Origin: Arachis hypogaea
Lineage: Eukaryota > Streptophyta > Magnoliopsida > Fabales > Fabaceae
Direction: 5' to 3'
DNA length: 64,000 bases
NCBI RefSeq assembly: GCF_003086295.3
Contig: NC_092042.1
Coordinates: 41,153,419-41,217,418 of the forward strand
A program made the position numbers and the translations under genes. The notes beneath the pieces were generated by a model. That model searched no databases, had not been told where the DNA came from, and worked only from the letters and a program-made list of their open reading frames with translations. This document shows positions 33,384 through 45,428 of the stretch, piece by piece (positions within the stretch are counted from its first letter, which is position 1; each line of letters begins with the position of its first letter).

Positions 33384-36300
33384 TCACAGTTTTGAGCATT
33401 CCTGCTCAAAATTGCCTTCAAGATAATGCTTGATTCTCTGTCCATTAACAATGAACTTTTTGTCAGAATCAATATCCTGAAGCTCAACATATCCATATGG
33501 TGACACTCCTGTAATCACATACGGACCCCTCCACCGGGATTTAAGTTTTCCTGGAAACAGTCTGAGCCTAGAGTTGAAGAGCAGAACTTTTTGTCCTGTC
33601 TCAAAGACTCTGGTTGACAACTTCTTGTCATGCCATTTCTTTGCCTTTTCCTTATAAATTTTTGCATTTTCAAAGGTGTTGAGTCTGAACTCCTCTTGCT
33701 CATTTAGCTGGAGTAATCTTTTTTCACCAGCTAACTGAGCATCCATGTTTAGGAATCTGGTTGCCCAGTAGGCTTTATGTTCCAGTTCCACGGGCAGATG
33801 ACAGGCCTTCCCATACACCAGTTGGTATGGAGAGGTTCCTATAGGAGTCTTGAATGCTGTTCTGTATGCCCACAGAGCATCATCCAAGCTCTTTGCCCAA
33901 TCCTTTCTCCGGGCTATCACAGTCCGTTCCAGGATTCTTTTTAGTTCTCTGTTAGAGACTTCAGCTTGCCCATTTGTCTGTGGATGATACGGAGTTGCCA
34001 CTTTGTGGCTAATTCCATATCTAACCATAGCAGAGTATAGCTGTCTATGGCAGAAATGAGTGCCCCCGTCACTGATTAGTACTCTGGGAACACCAAATCT
34101 GCTGAAGATGTGTTTCTGGAGGAATTTCAGCACGGTCTTGGTATCATTAGTGGGTGTAGCAATTGCTTCTACCCACTTAGATACATAGTCCACCGCCACC
34201 AGAATGTAAGTGTTTGAGTATGATGGTGGGAATGGACCCATGAAGTCAATTTTCCATACATCAAACAATTCTATCTCTAATATCCCTTGTTGAGGCATGG
34301 CATATCCGTGAGGCAAGTTACCAGCTCTTTGGCAACTGTCACAGTTACGCACAAACTCTCGGGAATCTTTATAGAGAGTAGGCCAGTAGAAGCCACATTG
34401 GAGGACTTTAGTGGCTGTTCGCTCACTTCCAAAATGTCCTCCATACTGTGATCCATGGCAATGCCATAGGATCCTTTGTGCTTCTTCTCTGGGTACACAT
34501 CTGCGGATCATTCCATCTGCACATCTCTTAAAGAGATATGGTTCATCCCAGAGGTAGTACTTGGCATCTGAAATTAATTTCTTTCTTTGCACTCTGCTGT
34601 ACTCCTGGGGTATGAACCTCACAGCTTTATAGTTTGCAATATCTGCAAACCATGGAGCTTCCTGAATGGCAAAGAGTTGCTCGTCTGGGAAGGTCTCAGA
34701 GATCTCAGTAGAGGGGAGGGACGCCCCAGCTACTGGTTCTATTCGGGACAGATGATCAGCTACTTGGTTCTCTGTCCCTTTTCTGTCTCTTATCTCTATA
34801 TCAAACTCTTGCAGAAGCAACACCCATCTTATAAGTCTGGGTTTTGAATCCTGCTTTGTGAGTAAGTATTTAAGAGCAGCATGGTCAGTGTACACAACCA
34901 CTTTGGATCCCACTAGATAGGATCTAAACTTGTCAATGGCATAGACCACTGCAAGTAACTCTTTTTCTGTGGTTGTGTAATTCTTCTGTGCGTCATTTAG
35001 AACACGGCTGGCATAAGAAATGACGTGCAGAAGCTTGTTATGCCTCTGTCCTAACACTGCACCAATGGCATGGTCACTGGCATCACACATTAGTTCAAAT
35101 GGCAATGTCCAATCTGGTGCAGAGATGATTGGTGCTGTGACCAGCTTAGCTTTTAGGGTCTCAAATGCCTGCAGACACTGTGTGTCAAACACAAATGGTG
35201 TGTCAGCAGCTAGCAGGTTACTCAAAGGTTTTGCAATTTTTGAAAAATCCTTTATGAACCTTCTGTAGAATCCTGCATGCCCCAGAAAGCTTCTGATTGC
35301 CTTAACATTGGCAGGTGGTGGTAATTTTTCAATTACCTCTACCTTTGCCTTATCCACCTCTATTCCCCTGCTTGAAATTTTGTGCCCAAGGACAATTTCT
35401 TCAGTCACCATAAAGTGACATTTCTCCCAGTTTAAAACCAGGTTAGTCTCTTGGCATCTTTTCAGGACAAGTGCTAGGTGATTAAGACAGGAGCTGAATG
35501 AGTCTCCGTATACTGAGAAGTCGTCCATGAAGGCTTCCAGAAATTTCTCTACCATATCTGAGAAGATAGAGAGCATGCATCTTTGAAAGGTTGCAGGTGC
35601 ATTGCACAGACCAAAAGGCATCCTTCTGTAGGCAAACACGCCAGAAGGGCAAGTAAATGCTGTTTTCTCTTGGTCCTGAGGATCTATTGCAATTTGGTTG
35701 TAGCCTGAATAGCCATCCAAAAAGCAGTAATAATCATGACCAGCTAGTCTTTCTAGCATTTGGTCTATGAATGGTAAAGGAAAATGATCCTTTCCGGTGG
35801 CTGTATTGAGCCTTCTGTAGTCAATACACATACGCCACCCTGTGACTGTTCTTGTAGGAACCAGTTCATTTCTTTCATTATGAACCACTGTCATGCCTCC
35901 CTTTTTGGGGACAACTTGGACAGGGCTCACCCAGGGGCTATCAGAAATAGGATAAATAATCCCAGCCTCTAGTAATTTTGTGACCTCTTTCTGCACCACC
36001 TCCTTCATGGCTGGATTTAGCCTCCTTTGTGGTTGGACCACTGGTTTGGCATTATCCTCCAACAGGATCTTGTGCATGCATCTAGCTAGACTAATGCCCT
36101 TGAGATCACTTATGGACCACCCAAGAGCTGTCTTGTGTGTCCTTAGCACTTGAATCAGTGCTTCCTCTTCCTGTGGATTTAAAGCAGAGCTTATAATCAC
36201 TGGAAAAGTGTAACCCTCTCCCAGAAACGCATACTTCAGGGATGGTGGTAGTGGTTTGAGTTCAGGTTTGGGAGGCTTATCCCCCTCCTGAGGAATTTTC

Positions 36301-38381
36301 GAAAATTCCTTTGTTTCCACTGATTCTTCTTGATCAGGTTGAGCATCTTTGAAGATGTCCTCAAGCTCTGATTCTAGGCTTTCAGTCATATTGATCTCTT
36401 CTACCAGAGAGTCAATAATGTCAGCGCCCATGCAGTCATTTGGTGTGTCTGGATGCTGCATAGCTTTTACAGCATTCAACTTGAACTCATCCTCATTGAC
36501 TCTCAAGGTTACTTCCCCTCTCTGTACATCAATGAGAGTTCGTCCAGTTGCTAGGAAAGGTCTTCCTAGAATGAGAGTTGCACTTTTGTGCTCCTCCATT
36601 TCCAGCACCACAAAGTCAGTTGGAAAGGCGAATGGCCCAACCTTGACAATCATATCCTCTATTATGCCTGATGGATATTTAATGGAGCCATCAGCGAGTT
36701 GGAGGCATATCCGGGTTGGTTTGACTTCTCCAGTCAACCCAAGCTTTCTGATAGTGGATGCAGGTATTAGATTGATGCTTGCTCCAAGATCACACAGGGC
36801 TGTCTTGGTGCAAGCACCTTCTAATGTGCATGGTATCATAAAGCTTCCTGGATCTTGAAGCTTTTCTGGTAAGCTTTTTAGAATGACTGCACTGCATTCT
36901 TCAGTGAGAAACACTTTTTCAGTTTCTCTCCAATCCTTCTTATGACTTAAGATTTCTTTCATGAACTTAGCATAAGAAGGTATTTGCTCAAGTGCCTCTG
37001 CAAACGGAATCTTTATTTCAAGAGTCCTTAGATAGTCTGCAAAGCGGACAAATTGCTTATCCTGTTCTGCTTGGCGGAGTTTTTGAGGATAAGGCATCTT
37101 GGCTTTATATTCTTCAACCTTAGATGCTGCAGGTTTATTCCTTACAGAAGTGGTTGAAGAAGCCTTGTTAGAGGGATTACTGTCAGCACTCTCAGGTGTC
37201 TGATCCTCCCTTGGCGTCTGAACGCCAGGATTGGGTGGAAAATGGGCGTTTAACGCCAACTTTTCCCCTTTTTCTGGCGTTTGAACGCCAGAACTGGGCA
37301 AGGAATAGGCGTTTAACGCCAGCTTTCCTTCCCTCTCTGGCGTTTGAACGCCACAAGTATTCCTCTCCGGGCTCTTACTGTCCTCAGAGGGATTTTGAAT
37401 AGTGGGTTGGTTATCCTCTGTCAATTGTTCCTTATTCGACCTTTTGCTCTTTTGAGCAGTGTTATTCAGTGTCTTCCCACTCCTCAGTTGAACTGCTTGA
37501 CATTCCTCTGTTATCTGTTTAAATATCTGCTGTTTTGCTTGATTCAACTGCAGTTCTATGTTCTTGTTAGCAACTTTAGTTTCATGGAGCATCTCTTTAA
37601 ATTCTGCTAATTGTTCTGTCATCAGGAGCAATTGTTGATTAAGCTCAATCATCTGTTCTTGAGGATTAGGATCAGTGACTACTGTCATGACTTCCTCTTT
37701 TGGAGAGAACTCATTGCTAGAGTACAAATATTGATTTCTAGCAACAGTGTCTATAAGCTCTTGAGCTTCTTCAATTGTCTTTCTCATGTGGATAGATCCA
37801 CCAGCTGAGTGGTCTAAAGACATTTGAGCTTTTTCTGTAAGCCCATAGTAGAAGATATCTAACTGTACCCACTCTGAAAACATTTCAGAGGGGCATTTTC
37901 TTAGCATACCTCTATACCTCTTCCAGGCATTATAAAGGGATTCATTATCCTCTTGTTTAAAGCCTTGGATGTCCAGCCTTAGCTGTGTCATCCTCTTTGG
38001 AGGGTAAAAGTGATTCAGAAATTTGTCTGATAACTGTTTCCATGTCTTTATGCTTGCTGTAGGTTGGTTATTTAACCACCTTTTAGCTTGATCTTTTACA
38101 GCAAATGGAAACAGTAATAGTCTGTAGACATCCTGATCTACCTCTTTATCATGTACTGTGTCAGCAATTTGTAAGAATTGTGCCAGAAACTCAGTAGGCT
38201 CTTCCTGTGGAAGACCGGAATACTGGCAATTTTGCTGCACTATGATAATGAGTTGAGGATTTAGCTCAAAGCTGCTTGCTTTGATGGGAGGTGTACAGAT
38301 GCTACTCCCATATGAAGCTGTAATGGGGTTAGCATATGACCCCAGAGTCCTTCTGGACTGATCAATTCCACTTAGGTCCAT
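33384..38381 (-). CDS. gag-pol: Gag-Pol polyprotein of element E (Gag, protease, RT, RNase H, integrase)
   Basis: An uninterrupted 1665-residue ORF from ATG 38381 to TGA 33384. Gag core about residues 55-235 ([44 protein letters not shown]). A linker at about 345-395 has 21-residue repeats (GVQTPE ... LALNA) encoded by the 31-bp palindromes. Protease has CDLGAS near 530 and [11 protein letters not shown] near 605. RT begins near 845 ([11 protein letters not shown]) with the catalytic FMDD near 950. RNase H has CDASDHAIG near 1097 and [10 protein letters not shown] near 1162. Integrase shows a zinc finger ending CDSCQRAG near 1346, then the DDE residues in DFMGPF (~1377), SDGGTHF (~1436) and GQAEVSNRE (~1473), followed by a C-terminal PYVITGV..YGYVEL part. 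Domain order PR-RT-RH-IN is Ty3/gypsy. No CCHC knuckle is seen in Gag. All catalytic residues checked are present, so the enzymes may be functional. Confidence 0.96.
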   Translation of the reverse strand: MDLSGIDQSRRTLGSYANPITASYGSSICTPPIKASSFELNPQLIIIVQQNCQYSGLPQEEPTEFLAQFLQIADTVHDKEVDQDVYRLLLFPFAVKDQAKRWLNNQPTASIKTWKQLSDKFLNHFYPPKRMTQLRLDIQGFKQEDNESLYNAWKRYRGMLRKCPSEMFSEWVQLDIFYYGLTEKAQMSLDHSAGGSIHMRKTIEEAQELIDTVARNQYLYSSNEFSPKEEVMTVVTDPNPQEQMIELNQQLLLMTEQLAEFKEMLHETKVANKNIELQLNQAKQQIFKQITEECQAVQLRSGKTLNNTAQKSKRSNKEQLTEDNQPTIQNPSEDSKSPERNTCGVQTPEREGKLALNAYSLPSSGVQTPEKGEKLALNAHFPPNPGVQTPREDQTPESADSNPSNKASSTTSVRNKPAASKVEEYKAKMPYPQKLRQAEQDKQFVRFADYLRTLEIKIPFAEALEQIPSYAKFMKEILSHKKDWRETEKVFLTEECSAVILKSLPEKLQDPGSFMIPCTLEGACTKTALCDLGASINLIPASTIRKLGLTGEVKPTRICLQLADGSIKYPSGIIEDMIVKVGPFAFPTDFVVLEMEEHKSATLILGRPFLATGRTLIDVQRGEVTLRVNEDEFKLNAVKAMQHPDTPNDCMGADIIDSLVEEINMTESLESELEDIFKDAQPDQEESVETKEFSKIPQEGDKPPKPELKPLPPSLKYAFLGEGYTFPVIISSALNPQEEEALIQVLRTHKTALGWSISDLKGISLARCMHKILLEDNAKPVVQPQRRLNPAMKEVVQKEVTKLLEAGIIYPISDSPWVSPVQVVPKKGGMTVVHNERNELVPTRTVTGWRMCIDYRRLNTATGKDHFPLPFIDQMLERLAGHDYYCFLDGYSGYNQIAIDPQDQEKTAFTCPSGVFAYRRMPFGLCNAPATFQRCMLSIFSDMVEKFLEAFMDDFSVYGDSFSSCLNHLALVLKRCQETNLVLNWEKCHFMVTEEIVLGHKISSRGIEVDKAKVEVIEKLPPPANVKAIRSFLGHAGFYRRFIKDFSKIAKPLSNLLAADTPFVFDTQCLQAFETLKAKLVTAPIISAPDWTLPFELMCDASDHAIGAVLGQRHNKLLHVISYASRVLNDAQKNYTTTEKELLAVVYAIDKFRSYLVGSKVVVYTDHAALKYLLTKQDSKPRLIRWVLLLQEFDIEIRDRKGTENQVADHLSRIEPVAGASLPSTEISETFPDEQLFAIQEAPWFADIANYKAVRFIPQEYSRVQRKKLISDAKYYLWDEPYLFKRCADGMIRRCVPREEAQRILWHCHGSQYGGHFGSERTATKVLQCGFYWPTLYKDSREFVRNCDSCQRAGNLPHGYAMPQQGILEIELFDVWKIDFMGPFPPSYSNTYILVAVDYVSKWVEAIATPTNDTKTVLKFLQKHIFSRFGVPRVLISDGGTHFCHRQLYSAMVRYGISHKVATPYHPQTNGQAEVSNRELKRILERTVIARRKDWAKSLDDALWAYRTAFKTPIGTSPYQLVYGKACHLPVELEHKAYWATRFLNMDAQLAGEKRLLQLNEQEEFRLNTFENAKIYKEKAKKWHDKKLSTRVFETGQKVLLFNSRLRLFPGKLKSRWRGPYVITGVSPYGYVELQDIDSDKKFIVNGQRIKHYLEGNFEQECSKL
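37213..37352. repeat. Palindrome array inside Gag-Pol coding sequence (63-nt double period)
   Basis: GGCGTTTGAACGCC-type palindromes begin at 37213, 37245, 37276, 37308 and 37339. The steps alternate 32 and 31 nt, so two units make 63 nt, exactly 21 codons, and the frame is kept. The translated repeats read GVQTPE...LALNA. The degenerate equivalent in element D is at about 47368-47510. Confidence 0.9.
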
Positions 38382-38925
38382 AATGGATAAAGGGAAATGA
38401 TATGGATTGCAAATAGATAAAATATTTTGTTTTTTTTTTGAAGAATTAAACGAAAAAAATAAAATAAAATAAAAGGAAATTAAGATAAAAATTCGAAAAT
38501 CAAAAAGAAAATAAGATCAAAGCAAATTGAGAACTGAATCAATTAGTTAAATAAAAAGATTTTGAAAAGAGCAATTAAAAAGATATGATTGAAAAATTTT
38601 TATGAAAAAGATTTGATTTTTGAAAAGAGGAAAGAGAAAAACAACAAAATGACACCAAACTTAAAACTTTTAGAAAATCAAACACTAATTTTCGAAAATT
38701 TTTAAGGGAAAAACACAAAGAGGACACCAAACTTAGAATTTTCATAGATCAAAAAGAGACTAAGGACATGCAAAATCGAAAAACTAAAAGAAAAGTAAAA
38801 GCATGCAACTGACACCAAACTTAAAATATGAAACTAGACTCAACTAAAAGACTCTAAACCAACAAAAACAAAACAGTCCTAATCTAAGCAACAAGATAAG
38901 CCGTCAGTTGTCCAAACTCGAACAA
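38382..38925 (-). other. 5' leader of element E, no gene
   Basis: Short A-rich leader between PBS and gag ATG in minus sense, with GACACCAAACTTA motifs near 38651, 38723 and 38811 and a TTTTCGAAAATT palindrome near 38691. Much shorter than the leaders of A and B and without the 31-bp array. Confidence 0.75.
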
Positions 38926-38943
38926 TCCCCGGCAACGGCGCCA
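38926..38943 (-). other. Primer-binding site (tRNA-Asp) of element E
   Basis: Plus strand TCCCCGGCAACGGCGCCA, a perfect match to the 3' end (with CCA) of plant tRNA-Asp. Six bases separate it from the LTR end at 38950. Confidence 0.93.
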
Positions 38944-38949
38944 AAAACT

Positions 38950-40472
38950 TGGTGCACGAAATTGCAATCACACTTTTGCAATCCCGCACAACTAACCAGC
39001 AAGTGCACTGGGTCGTCCAAGTAATACCTTACGTGAGTAAGGGTCGATCCCACGGAGATTGTTGGCTTGAAGCAAGCTATGGTTATCTTGTAAATCTTAG
39101 TCAGGATATCAGAAATTATCAGGATTGATTGTGAAAAGTAAAAGAACATGAAATAAGTACTTGTTTTGCAGTAATGGAGAATAGGTTGAGGTTTTGGAGA
39201 TGCTCCATCTTCTGAATCTCTGCTTTCCTACTGTCTTCTTCTTCAAGCACGCAAGGCTCCTTCTATGGCAAGCTGTATGCAAGGGTTTCACCGTTGTCAG
39301 TGGCTACCTCCCATCCTCTCAGTGGAAATGTTCAACGCACCCTGTCACGGCACGACTATCCATCTGTCGGTTCTCGATCAGGCCGGAATAGAATCCAGTG
39401 ATTCTTTTGCGTCTGTCACTAACGCCCCGCCATCAGGAGTTTGAAGCTCGTCACAGTCATTCAATCATTGAATCCTACTCAGAATACCACAGACAAGGTT
39501 AAGACCTTCCGGATTCTCTTGAATGCCGCCATCAGTTCTAGCTTATACCACGAAGATTCCGGTTAAAGAATCCAAGAGATATCTACTTAATCTAAGGTAG
39601 AACGGAGGTGGTTGTCAGGCACATGTTCATAGTTGAGAATGATGATGATTGTCACGGATCATCACATTCATCCGATTTAAGAACAAGTGATATCTTAGAA
39701 TGGAAGCAAACATGATTGAATGAAAAACAGTAGTAATTGCATTAATCCATCAAAACACAGCAGAGCTCCTCACCCCCAACCATGGGGTTTAGAGACTCAT
39801 GCTGTGGAAGGTACACAAAGAAACGTGTAAAGTGTCATGAGGTACAGATACAATGTCAAAAGATCCTATTAATAGTAAACTAGTAACCTAGGGTATACAG
39901 AAATGAGTAAATGACGTAAAAATCCACTTCTGGGTCCACTTGGTGTGTGCTTGGGCTGAGCAATGAAGCATTTTCGTGTAGAGACCTTTTCTGGAGTTAA
40001 ACACCAGCTTTTATGCCAGTTTTGGGCGTTTAACTCCAAGTTTTATGCCAGTTCCAGCGTTAAACGCTGGAATTTCTGAGGCTGATTTGCAACGCCGGTT
40101 TGGGCCATCAAATCTTGGGCAAAGTATAGACTATCATATATTGCTTGAAAGCCCAGGATGTATACTTTCCAACGCCGTTGAGAGCGCGCCAATTGGGCTT
40201 CTGTAGCTCCAGAAAATCCACTTCGAGTGCAGGGAGGTCAGAATCCAACAGCATCTGTAGTCCTTTTCAGTCTCTGAATCAGATTTTTGCTCAGAACCCT
40301 CAATTTCAGCCAGAAAATACCTGAAATCACAGAAAAACACACAAACTCATAGTAAAGTCCAGAAAAGTGAATTTTAACTAAAAACTAATAAAAATATACT
40401 AAAAACTAACTAGATCATACTAAAAACATACTAAAAACAATGCCAAAAAGCGTATAAATTATCCGCTCATCA
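38950..40472 (-). repeat. 5' LTR of element E
   Basis: 1523 bp, TGGTGCACGAAATTGCAATC to ATCCGCTCATCA, followed by the CCATG duplication at 40473-40477. Near 99% identical to 18378-19885. Confidence 0.94.
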
Positions 40473-41351
40473 CCATGTCACATGAAAAAGTTATGAGCTT
40501 AGAAACACAACCTTGCTTTTCAGAATTCTGTTTTCAAAATTCAGTAAGCTACCCTCACTCTTTGAACCATAACTAATTTTTTAAAAAACGTTTTGACACA
40601 AAATTTTAACTGTAGATTCTGGGCTCAAAAAGATTAAAAATGTCATTAATTTCAGCTCAAAAACTCAACAGAATTGCAAATTAGGTGGGTTGGAAGTTGG
40701 TGCTTATGCAGTAGAGAAATAGGATTTTCTGCAGAAACCATCAATCTTTAAAAATTCATTTCTCCCAAACCACTCATCAATAAAATCTGCATTTTTTATG
40801 AGGCACTCAAAACATGTTAAAGATTAGTGAAAAATGGTTTCACTCAAAAATAAGAGCTAGTATGCTCCCAGAAACGGTTCTATTCTACTACCAATTATGC
40901 AGAAATCCTGTCTAGACTTTTTCAGCAACCTTACATACCATATTCCATACTTAAAAGTTAAAACTATAATCCTTCCAAAAATCAAACTTCTAACCTTTTT
41001 TCATTTGTTCAGAGATGCTTTCACAACCAACACATTCTAAGAAAATAAATTCAATAAATTTCACAATTTCAAGTACCTAAACAAAGTCAAGCTTGCGCCT
41101 TTCTGCATTATACCAAACATAACAATTCAAACACATACTAGAACCATATTTATCATCAATCAAGCAAATAATACTTCATCAATTCTCATCATAGGCACAA
41201 CCACAAAAATAACAATCTAATTATCTTAACCCTTACTTGGTGATGTCGAAAATTGATATGCTTTGCTCCTAAGCTCACTTTCTCAGCTAGAACACCTAAT
41301 GCATCATAATTTAATTTTATTCATCATTATCATTAGGCCCTTAGAGCCAAA
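40473..41351. other. Spacer between elements E and D, no gene
   Basis: 879 bp of AT-rich sequence without a convincing ORF. Before the E insertion it was continuous with 18372 and before D with 57793. It may be part of an older element or intergenic DNA; nothing in it was recognised. It lies between two 5' LTRs that point away from each other. Confidence 0.6.
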
Positions 41352-41969
41352 TGATGAGCGGATATTTTATACGCTTTTTGGTGGTATTTTCATGTAGTTT
41401 TTAGTATGCTTTACTTACTTTTTAGTATATTTTTATTAGTTTTTATGCAAAAAATCACATTTCTGGAATTTACTATGAGTTTGTGTGTTTTTCTGTGATT
41501 TCAGGTATTTTATGGCTGAAATTGAGGGACCTGAGCAAAAATCTAATTCAGAAGCTGAAAAAGGACTGCAGATGCTGTTGGATTCTGACCCTCCTGCACG
41601 CGAAATGGATTTTTTGGAGCTACAGAAGCCCAATTGGCATGCTCTCAATTGCGTTGGAAATTAGACATATTGGGCTTTCCGTCAATGTATAATAGTCTAT
41701 ACTTTACTCGATATTTGATAGTGCAAACTGTCGTTTAAATGCCAGATTTTTACTATTTTTTGGCGTTAAACGCCAGAACTGGCATAAAAGTTGGAGTTAA
41801 ACGCCCAAACTGGCACCAAAGCTGGCGTTTAACTCCAAAAATAGCCTATGCACGTGAAAGCTTCAATGCTCAGCCCAAACACACACCAAGTGGGCCCCAA
41901 AAGTGGATTTCTGCACTATCTATCTTAGTTTACTCATTTTCTGTAAACCTACACTACAAGAAAATGAAA

Positions 41970-42180
41970 CATTTGTAATAAAAAATTTGTATCAAATTTA
42001 AAATTGTTATAAATTATAGCTTTTTTGTAACAATAATTAGTTATTATTACAAAATAAGAATATTTTGTAACAATAAAAAAATTTGTTACAAAACATTTCA
42101 ATATTTTGTAACAACTTGATTTATTTTGTTACAAATTATGTTGGCTTTCGTATTGAATTGTTGTTTTGTTACAAAATGTT
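41970..42180. repeat. CACTA subterminal repeats (TTTGTAACAA motif)
   Basis: Repeated TTTGTAACAA, TTTTGTTACAAA and close variants in both orientations directly inside the CACTACAAGAAAA terminus. Typical of En/Spm subterminal regions. Confidence 0.72.
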
Positions 42181-43217
42181 CGGTGTTATAATATTTTCAG
42201 AGTCATTATTGTCATTGTTCGGTGTTACTGCCCTTGTCTAGAGCTATTGAAAGTTTTTGCTACGAGAATATTACTAGAATCGCTGCTGCTGCCATGAATT
42301 GGGGATAAAGGGGATTCCTGCGTCAAATCCTGCTATTGCGACATTGAGGTGGGGGGTTCATTTGTAAATTGAAAGCTTTTAAATTAACAATGCCCAAAGA
42401 TTTTATTGAGTAATGAAAATAACTTATAAATGTTATGTATGGCCAATTGATGAAAGTCAGAATTGTTGGTAATAGTGAATACGATTGATTGTGATAAGAT
42501 TGATTTGTTGTTGTGTTTTGTTTGAGGATGATTTTTATTGGTTATGTGATTTGATGATGATAAGGGTATGCTTGGAAACTTGGTTGGTAGCTGATGAACT
42601 ATTATGAACATGTGCTTGATTTCTTAAATGTTTAAGAATGCTGAAAAATTCTGTGTTTAGCTGGTTGTGATAAAGAATTGCCAGAGTTGTGTTTAATTAC
42701 TGAGTTTTGGCTAATTGAGGTAGGGGATTTTATTTTGAAATTAACTGTAATGCCATGGAAGTCTAGGATTTAATTTATTAGAACTTCTGATTAGGGATAT
42801 TATTTTTTATTATCAAAACTTGTGAATATTAAGGCTGTTGATTATTGTTCTGTGTAGTTTTTTTTCTGATTTGTTACTTGTTTTTTTTTTTTACTTGTTC
42901 TGATTAGTAATTTAGTATTATTAGAACTTCAAATTATTACTTGTTTTTGTTTTTAATTTGTTCTTAATTTAATTGATGCTAGATTGATGCCCAACAAAAT
43001 TCATTCATAATAATAATTATTTACATGTTCATACCATCGATTGAGTTGTTACTCTTGAGAAACTTAGGGCTAAAAGAATTGAAGTTTTGGCCCTTGTTTG
43101 CCATGTCTCCAACGATCAATAGAGAAAGGATTTAATTCAAAAAACCGCACATTGTGTAATTGTGCTGGTTTATACATGTTGTACTAACTTGATTTCATGG
43201 GATATTTTTTAATGCAG

Positions 43218-43903
43218 CTGCCAAGACTCAGAAAAAGACAAGGGCTGGAAGTGATTTGAGTTTGACAAGGATGCGCCTCTTGAAGATGAGGAAATTGAAG
43301 GTTGGACTTGTTTGCCAATTTCATTATTCTAAATAAATTTGCGCAGATTTCTTCATTGCAAATACAATCTGTTTTAATACTATTGTTGTGTGCTTGTTAA
43401 TACCACCAATACTTATTAATTTTAATTGTTCATTGCTTAGTCATGGTGATTCTTTTAATTATTGAATGCCAATGATATTTTTTCTTATAAATGATAATGA
43501 GTAATGGTTTGGGGTTTGGCTTGAAGTCTGAAACTTAATTGAACTGATTGTATTTGCCCACCTATCTGCAGTGGCTGAAGATGATGCTTCCTTGGTCAAG
43601 CAAATTGGCCAGAGTTTCTAGTATTCTAAAATAGAGGTATATTCCTCTTCTTATATTTATGCATAGTCAGTTTTGTTCCTTGTTAACATACATGCATCAT
43701 CTATGTATGGAAGACTAAACATAGATCGAATCCATTTTCTTATCAAGGCAAGAAGGGAGGAACAAATCCAAGCTGCTCATGACAAAGCCATGTTTGGTGC
43801 TTCAGCACTTCCACCTCCTACCAGTACTGACAGTGAGCCTGAAAGGGAAAATGAGAAAGAAGTTGATAAAAAAACTGTTGTTACAAGCCTCTTAAGTGAA
43901 ACG
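43218..43903 (+). pseudogene. Captured host gene fragment, three exon-like blocks
   Basis: Three blocks bounded by splice-like sites: 43218-43300 (after GCAG; ...FDKDAPLEDEEIE), 43572-43636 (after CTGCAG; VAEDDASLVKQIGQSF, then an in-frame TAG, then YSKIE before GT) and about 43748-43903 (ARREEQIQAAHDKAMFGASALPPP, ending before GTAAGT). The acidic charged composition and intron phase look like a real nuclear protein gene, but the family was not recognised. The internal TAG and missing remaining exons make it a pseudogene or captured fragment. The ORF at 43673-43936 runs through intron sequence and is wrong at its start. Confidence 0.6.
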
Positions 43904-45410
43904 GTAAGTGGTTTCACTGCAGACTTATGTGGATAAGCATGATGAGTCATTTAAGTAATCCTTGTATTTGTGTGTGCATTTGTTGTTGAATAATTTCTCA
44001 CATTAAGTTGTTATTCCTGCTCTATACTTGCTGTTGGTTGCTGCTGATTTTTCCCCCTCATTACTTGCTTATTGAATGATTGTTAAATTCAATGAAAAAG
44101 GAAATGCTGTTGAGTTATTGTTGTTTGTGTTGGAATAGATGATGATTGCTGAACTGAGATTGATTTTATTGATAAATCTGTTGCTGAAATCGTTTAGTTT
44201 GACTTGATTAATTTTCTGTTGAGTTAATGGATAAACTGCTATGCCCTTGCTGCTTGCAAGTGTAATGGTTATTGACTTCAATGAGTAGAATGCTGCCTAA
44301 ATCCAATACCTTTGTTCATTTTACTGTTTTGGGTGCTGTATGATGGGCCATTGATTGCTGTTCTACTGAGTGCTGCTCTGCTTCTTGCTGGTTGGATTAG
44401 TTTTAATTGTTTCCTCATGTTTTCTTGTTGGAATTGGCTTATTTACTTCCTTCCTATGAATTCATTATGATTTTTTGTGTTTTTAACTGTTAAAGAATTC
44501 ATATGGAATTTGAATTGATTGATTGAAATTGTGAAATAGGCAAATTTACTACTGAAATGCTGCCGAAATTTATTTTAAGCTGTTTTCAATATTCATCTTT
44601 GATTCAATTAATTGATTGAGTTGGTATTTAATTGCTTTTGGTTTTCAACTGTTGCTAAGCTCAATTGATTGATTATCCGGCTAAGTGCTTCACTGTTTTG
44701 GTTGTTGGAAGCTGGAAGCTTTGGGTTTTGTTATTCACTATTTGGTTGTTGTCCTATTTGGTTGCTCAATTAAACTGCATTGTGTTGTTTGAAAGGGTGC
44801 AAGTTGTGAATTGGTTGTGTTTGTTGGAACCGTGGACGGTGAAAATATCCAAGTTTTAGGGGAGGTTCTGCCGAAAATTTTCTAAACATTTTGGATAAAA
44901 CTTAGTGGAAAAATTATAATTAGTGTTATATCTTGTTTCTAACTTTTTTGTTTCGGTTTTTCTTATTTACAAGAGTACTAAAATGGTGACCATATGCTAC
45001 CTTGAGGGCTCAAGAATATTTTGATGCATAGAGACACTAATCTATGTTAGAACTTTTATGTTTTGGTTAAACTTTTATGTTAGAACTTTTATGTTTTGGT
45101 TGAACTAATCAATATACTCACTAGCTAATGTTATTTTGTTTCAAGACAATTTTAGCTAAAAGGATCTTGTTTGACTTATGTATATTTTTGCATATTATAT
45201 ACAAGTAAACTTGCTTACAAACAAAACTCTTTTCATTATTAATCTCCTGACTAAGGTTTACAAGATAACCATATATTGCTTCAAGCCGAGAATCTCCGTG
45301 GGATCGACCCTTACTCACGTAAGGTATTACTTGGACGACCCAGTGCACTTGCTGGTTAGTGGCACTGGAGTTGTGAAAAGTGTGAATCACAATTCTGTGC
45401 GCCATGTTTT

Positions 45411-45428
45411 TGGCGCCGTTGCCGGGGA
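45411..45428 (+). other. Primer-binding site (tRNA-Asp) of element D
   Basis: TGGCGCCGTTGCCGGGGA, perfect complement of the tRNA-Asp 3' end, six bases after the 5' LTR end at 45404. Confidence 0.92.

Larger units (their letters stand above)
18378..40472 (-). mobile_element. Element E: autonomous Ty3/gypsy (FIDEL-like), split by element B
   Basis: A complete minus-strand element flanked by CCATG on both sides (18373-18377 and 40473-40477). Its order in sense is 5' LTR (40472-38950), PBS, leader, intact Gag-Pol (38381-33384), palindrome array (33207-32913), ORF3 starting at 32496, 3' UTR and 3' LTR (19885-18378). After subtracting the nested element B and one 5-bp duplication it is about 11.5 kb. 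The LTRs differ by roughly 14 substitutions plus a few small indels over 1.5 kb (near 1%), so it is young. Everything needed for retrotransposition seems intact except ORF3. Extra-ORF structure and tRNA-Asp primer place it near Athila/Calypso-type elements; FIDEL is the recalled peanut family name. Confidence 0.9.
41951..45214. mobile_element. CACTA-like transposon end with gene fragments, inserted in D 5' LTR
   Basis: The segment begins CACTACAAGAAAATG at 41952, matching plant CACTA (En/Spm) termini. Over the next 220 bp, TTTGTAACAA and TTTGTTACAAA motifs occur in both orientations about eight times (41970-42180), the subterminal repeats to which CACTA transposases bind. No matching CTTGTAGTG end was found on the right, so the other terminus is lost or diverged. 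The middle holds intron-like AT/T-rich DNA and three exon-like blocks (43218-43903), suggesting capture of a host gene fragment. No transposase was found. The right border was set where LTR homology resumes. Confidence 0.68.
41352..45404 (+). repeat. 5' LTR of element D, disrupted
   Basis: Left LTR piece 41352 to about 41950; right piece about 45215 to 45404, ending GTGCGCCA. Together only about 790 bp, against 1582 bp in the 3' LTR, so around 790 bp of LTR is missing in addition to the 3.3-kb inserted segment. The right piece has the conserved GGGATCGACCCTTACTC block. Confidence 0.8.

Noticed and set aside
38926..38943. Possible tRNA-Asp gene
   Set aside because: Only the 18-nt 3' end matches; there is no cloverleaf, so it is the primer-binding site.
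43673..43936. 87-residue ORF as an intact gene
   Set aside because: Its first part is intron-like and its end reads through a GTAAGT donor; only the middle block looks like an exon.
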